A stretch of DNA of 64,000 nt from Brasenia schreberi (Eukaryota; Streptophyta; Magnoliopsida; Nymphaeales; Cabombaceae), in the NCBI GenBank assembly GCA_036023115.1, contig JAYKKT010000073.1, forward strand, positions 17,732,501 through 17,796,500, in the 5' to 3' direction. Of this stretch, positions 59,664 through 64,000 are shown in pieces. The notes below the pieces were generated by a model. It saw only the letters and a list, made by a program, of their open reading frames with translations. It searched no databases and was not told the origin of the DNA. Position 1 is the first letter of the stretch, and each line of letters starts with the position of its first letter. The translations under genes and the position numbers were made by a program.

Positions 59664-60654
59664 GTGTTTGAAATACACCACCCAATTCACACTAAAACGA
59701 GTTGCATAACGCGTAAGTAAGCACCATCCCACAACCATTTTTGTTTCGAGGAGTATACATGGTCTCTAGGCCTCCATTTCCTGCGGTCAACAAAGCCCAG
59801 TTGGTGGCCATTTGCTTTAGAACTACAATAAAACAGCGTGCCGAGTTGGAAGGACCTGATAAGAATGAAGAAACTCAAGTGGCTTGGAAATCTGCTTCTC
59901 CACAAGAACTTCATCAGAAGTCACCAAGTCAAGAGAGAAAGGCTAGCACAGTAACAATAGTAAGTGGACAAGTAACCAATACCGATAACAAAACCAAAGT
60001 CTTCTCTCACACTAAGTGGTGTTGACTCCTTTGCGGTCAATCTTATATGAAATTAGCATTTAACTCTACAAAATCGCCACACTGCAACTTGAAACTACCT
60101 CTCAAACAGCATTCACACGCCTCGCGTTGAGAATGGTCAACCGTCTGCCTACAACCTTGGACCACTTGTAAACCAAGATAAATGCTTCCATGGTGTTGAC
60201 AGATGCAACTTGCAGACAACTTAAACCAAACAATAACCGTGCACGGAAGAACCACCCTCGAGTTGCCAGTCTGCTCATTATTCACCATGCAGTGAAAGAT
60301 CAACTCTACTGCTGAAATGAAGATAAATGCACCTCAGATAGGCGTATCGAGGATGAATCAGATACCGATCTTTGGCCAGTAAACGCAACTTATATTGCAG
60401 GGTTGCACCAAGAACTGACAGGTATACTCTTCTCAAAGAAGGAAATGTATTGATGAGAACAGAAATATGGGTTGTCTGGCTAGCTATTAGCTCGAAATTT
60501 ACTTACCAAAGCAATATGAGCAACAAATTCAATCCGTTCTCTCTTTCTCTCTCTCTCACACACACAAACAGAGAATGCTTCATTGATAATTTTGTCGTAA
60601 CGCTACAACAACGAGCTTTCCTCGAAACCAAAGACAAATATCTGGTAAAGAAAC

Positions 60655-63312
60655 TCAACTTGCTCGGAAATCTATGAAAAGGCTGAGTTTGTGGGCAAGA
60701 ATTTCCCGACTTACAAACAGTGGTTTGGCGTCATTGATCCAACCCTTCTCCAAATTCCCCGACTTAATGCTTGCTTTCATCTCATCATGGAAGACTGAAA
60801 CGATGGAATAAATGGAAGTTCGAAGCACATCAGCCATGGCATAAGCCTTTCTGTGAAGAACAGAACCTTTCTTCTTGCCTAATATACTGATTGCACCATG
60901 TCTTCTGACTGCTGAGTAGAGTGGACCTCCGGTAGGCATTGCCCATTTAATAGTAGCAGCGCCAATCGACTGTCCTGAGTTAGGACCAGTCTTTTTACCG
61001 AGCCATACCTCCACGGCGATAAGGCAAGATAGCAATGTGGTCAATACACCCGCAATGCAGCCAGTGAGCTGAGAAACTCCATATCTGTCTTCTTTACGCG
61101 AGCTTGAAGTTAACGCTGCAACTGCTCTAGCGCACCAGGCACAGAGCTGCATTATGTTTTATGAGCGCAATTACACAAACTGAATAGGCCAAAAGCAGAA
61201 AGGGAGGTAAGACCAGAAATACAATATAGATGAGATGACAAATACACAAAACCACAGATATTTTAGTATAATTACTTGCTTATACAAGGAACTGTCAGCT
61301 TAGAAACATTAAACTCCTTTGCAACTTCGCTAGCATTAGCTACAGCATGCTAGGTTAGAGGAAACTAGATCTTCATTAGCATGGAGTTGGAACAGTTTCA
61401 ATTCCATGCTAGCTTAGAAACATCAAACTCCTTTGCAACTTCGCTAGCATTAGCTACAGCATGCTAGGTTAGAGGAAACTAGATCTTCATTAGCATGGAG
61501 TTGAAACAGTTTCAATTCCATGGCTGCTGCAAACTCAATCATATGCACCCAAAAGTCACAACCTAAATAAATATTCAATACACACTATCTGCCATTGAGG
61601 CAACTACAGGAGTCGGAAAATTTTTCTTAGCTTACAGCTTCCCATGTGAAGATTTAATTCACTAATAAGGACCGAGATATCGAAAACCTCAATACAATTG
61701 GTTGGTTTTACGAAATAAAGGTGTACCTTTTCCAATAAAAAAGAAAGAAATTTAAGAAAAGGTAGGACAATGAAAGACATACTACTATGCATAACAACCC
61801 GCTAAAAACTGTAAGTCGTATAGGTAGCAATCTAAAGCAATAAATGGATCATGTCCAATCTATGATAAGTTAGCACTGATCAGATTGACTTCTTTTTAAT
61901 TTTTCTGACGATGCACCGTTCCTGATAACTCATTATAAGGGTTGGATCCCGGCGCTCACTGACCTTGAGATTCCCAGATCACATCAGAGACTTTCATAAA
62001 CCAATTGGGCATTAATCTAAAGAGTGGGCGTATGACCCAATGAAGCACTAGATGATGTCCTGAACTAGTGCAGATGATGCTAGAGCATCAATTTTGTTTA
62101 GACACTTATAAAAACAAGCTCATTGTTAGTAATTGTAAATGACTGCACACCTTAAACCCAGAAACTGAGATCATCCAAGAACAACTAATATGTTTATCAG
62201 AGGACAAATGCTATTCCCGGGAGAAGCCATTGAACAGAACATACAAAATTGAGCCTTGCCTGCAGGAACACCCACAAGTACATATATATCATGAGCTTTA
62301 ACGACACAATTCACATGATTAATCAGATTCGATGAGATATACTAGTCTTGCTAATGTTCTATTAAGTAGATACGGATGGCTCATATCCCCTCAACATCCA
62401 TTTGTCGGCACAATGACATTTTATGAGCAAACCACTCGGTGCATAAAAGTTGATAGGGGACAAAACATAACAATGCAATTATGTGGAATTTGATAAGGTA
62501 CACGGACATGGAAATCCACTCATTGATTTGATACAATGTGCGAATTCATGCATTGAAAAGCTTAAAACCATACCTGAAAGTCAATGAATATCCTATCAAC
62601 ACATAAGTCGATGCGAACATCCACCGGGGAGGACATTTGCTGAGACAATAGGTCAGTACTCGCTAGTTGGTCATCCAGCCCTTCACTCAACCTAGTAGTG
62701 AGTTGCTCCAAAGGTCTTAAGCAGACTATTACAACTCTTTTGTATGTTCCCCCCGTCTCTTCAAAGAAAGCTGCTCGGCGCCAAGAATCAACGTTATTCT
62801 CACAAACCATGCACAAATCTAGATATGCAAAATAGTGGAAAAGAGAGATTGGGTTGCTTTGCTCCAAAGCTGCAAGCAGAAGCTCGCTTGGATTTGTTTC
62901 TGCTGCAGCAGACCCTTGTGCTGGTGCAAAAATAAACCTCCTCGTGTATAACACCTAAACAGTATGAAACAAGAGTTTAAACAAGCTAACACAATTAAAA
63001 CAGAGATATCAGACTAACAGAATATTCTACAAGTGCATTACAAACATGAAGCTTTGAAGTAGCATAACAAATCGATGCAGTACCAACCTGCAAAAGATGA
63101 TGACTTAGCTCCCAACATAAAAAAAGAATGAAGGTTCCAAGAAAAAGAGAGAATTGCTGCGCAACAAACTGTCCTACAGAGTTCTTCCCTTCTACAGGAC
63201 AAGGAAGAAGCACCATTAAAACTGTTGACAATAATGCTGCAAGAGATGACAGTTTTGCAGCATGTTTGAGGGCAGTAGGAACCCCAATCTTGAAACCAAA
63301 GAAAAGTGGCCG
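60655..63312 (-). CDS. NDC1: Nucleoporin NDC1, 3' portion (continues beyond the window)
   Basis: NDC1 is a membrane nucleoporin that anchors the pore complex in the nuclear envelope. Three exons are supported: 63088-63312, 62574-62954 and 61146-60655 (stop at 60655-60657). All are open in one consistent phase with GT/AG borders. The first encodes two hydrophobic spans ([17 protein letters not shown] and [20 protein letters not shown]). The second is a soluble region with [32 protein letters not shown] and FIDFQ. The third starts [20 protein letters not shown], has a hydrophobic stretch ([18 protein letters not shown]) and ends [20 protein letters not shown] through [10 protein letters not shown]. 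Order and motifs match plant NDC1. Sequence from 63313 to 64000 appears to be intron; the N-terminal exons lie outside. Confidence 0.88.
61298..61525. repeat. Tandem duplication, 114 bp period, in an NDC1 intron
   Basis: GCTTAGAAACATTAAACTCC at 61298 recurs with one change at 61412. The copies are nearly identical through CATGCTAGGTTAGAGGAAAC and AGTTTCAATTCCATG, which suggests a recent event. Confidence 0.95.
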
Positions 63313-64000
63313 CTGAAAGGACACATCAAACAAAATTAGGATAATTAAAAATGAACACTTAGTAAATTAAGTGTACCATTTCAAGGATTAAGAAAGCATA
63401 TAACATAAATAATTCATGTCCAACCTAACTCATAGCAGAATGGAAATAAACTATTAAATTTTGTAACAATGGCGTAGGTTCACCTCCAATAACATTAAGG
63501 CGTAAATAGGGCAAATAAAACAAGAACAAGGTTGACAAATCAATCTTGCAAATTATATGAAGATTATCATTTAATTGGGGCAAGGTATGACCGGACCCAC
63601 AACCCACTATTGAAAGGGCAAGGTTATGGTAGTCATTCTAATGCCCCATGGGATGTGGCTAAGGATCGCAGTAGAGCATCCCTACAGGATGGCATAAGAT
63701 TTGGTGTGCACTAGACTTCTATGCAACGAACAGAAATTAGATAACTCAACTCTGATATGTACAAGGAAGCTTTAATCTACACATGTGTGACAGTGTGAGG
63801 CATGCCTCATCCTCAGCGCAATTATTGACCAGCACTGGTCATATCTGACTTTAGAATTTTCATTCAAACCTGCATTGACTACGCCAACTCTTTTATGATC
63901 CAAACACTAGGCATCTATCAAAGTTCCCATTGCAGTTCATGTGAACAAGGTTAACAATTTGTTCCGAATAGTGAAGATATCCAATTTGTGAAGTAGGGTA
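63313..64000 (-). other. NDC1 intron sequence to the window edge
   Basis: This lies directly upstream of the 63088-63312 exon, whose acceptor (TTTCAG|CGGCC) is canonical. No further exon was recognised. A patch at 63578-63650 (CAAGGTATGACCGGACCCAC) looks like repeat sequence. Confidence 0.5.

Larger units (their letters stand above)
57960..60654. other. Spacer between NDC1 and RPS11
   Basis: It is filled with repeats: an RTE 3' fragment (58229-58340), a MITE-like block (58541-59002) containing a long TA tract, and a duplication (59311-59663). The open frame at 59741-60025 has no recognised family. The right part is the 3' flank of NDC1. Confidence 0.55.

Noticed and set aside
59741..60025. 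94-codon plus-strand frame between NDC1 and RPS11
   Set aside because: No recognised family, no splice support, and it lies in repeat-rich sequence.
1..64000. Biosynthetic cluster, resistance-gene array, organellar insertion or CRISPR-like array
   Set aside because: The genes present are unrelated housekeeping and regulatory loci; no spaced identical repeats, NLR motifs or plastid/mitochondrial genes were seen.

Overview
The window is nuclear DNA of a flowering plant. The genes have many introns with GT..AG borders and encode plant-type proteins. The space between them is AT-rich and full of LINE, copia, hAT, SINE and microsatellite sequence. I cannot name the species from sequence alone. 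Coordinates of spliced genes were worked out by hand from reading frame, family similarity and splice consensus.

Layout. 1-11.2 kb: microsatellites, a degenerate inverted-repeat element split by an RTE LINE (target duplication intact), and a minus-strand relic of a group IVb bHLH gene (bHLH11/bHLH121-URI type). 11.2-17.8 kb: a decayed Ty1/copia element on the minus strand with an RTE LINE inserted in its gag region. 18-22 kb: a SINE, short duplications and AACCGG-rich elements. 22.06-28.85 kb (+): an intact RING-H2 ubiquitin ligase of the BIG BROTHER-related type, with an RTE LINE in intron 3. 30.28-43.25 kb (+): all twelve exons of XAP5 CIRCADIAN TIMEKEEPER (XCT), but exons 4-8 carry several disabling changes and intron 9 holds a ~6.9 kb hAT composite. 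Nested in that composite is a 1,647 bp non-autonomous hAT with a perfect 8 bp target duplication, apparent captured host exons and a long hairpin. 44.63-51.53 kb (+): intact translocon-associated protein alpha (TRAP-alpha). 53.05-57.77 kb (-): intact ribosomal protein S11 (uS17), with telo-box and site II motifs upstream. 60.66-63.31 kb (-), continuing past the right edge: the 3' part of nucleoporin NDC1.

The genes are ordinary housekeeping and regulatory loci (ubiquitination, ER translocon, ribosome, nuclear pore). They do not form a cluster with a shared pathway. The parts worth attention are the two decayed regulatory genes (iron-homeostasis bHLH, XCT), the nested hAT structure with captured exons and hairpins, and a tRNA-derived SINE family present three times, twice with clear target duplications.
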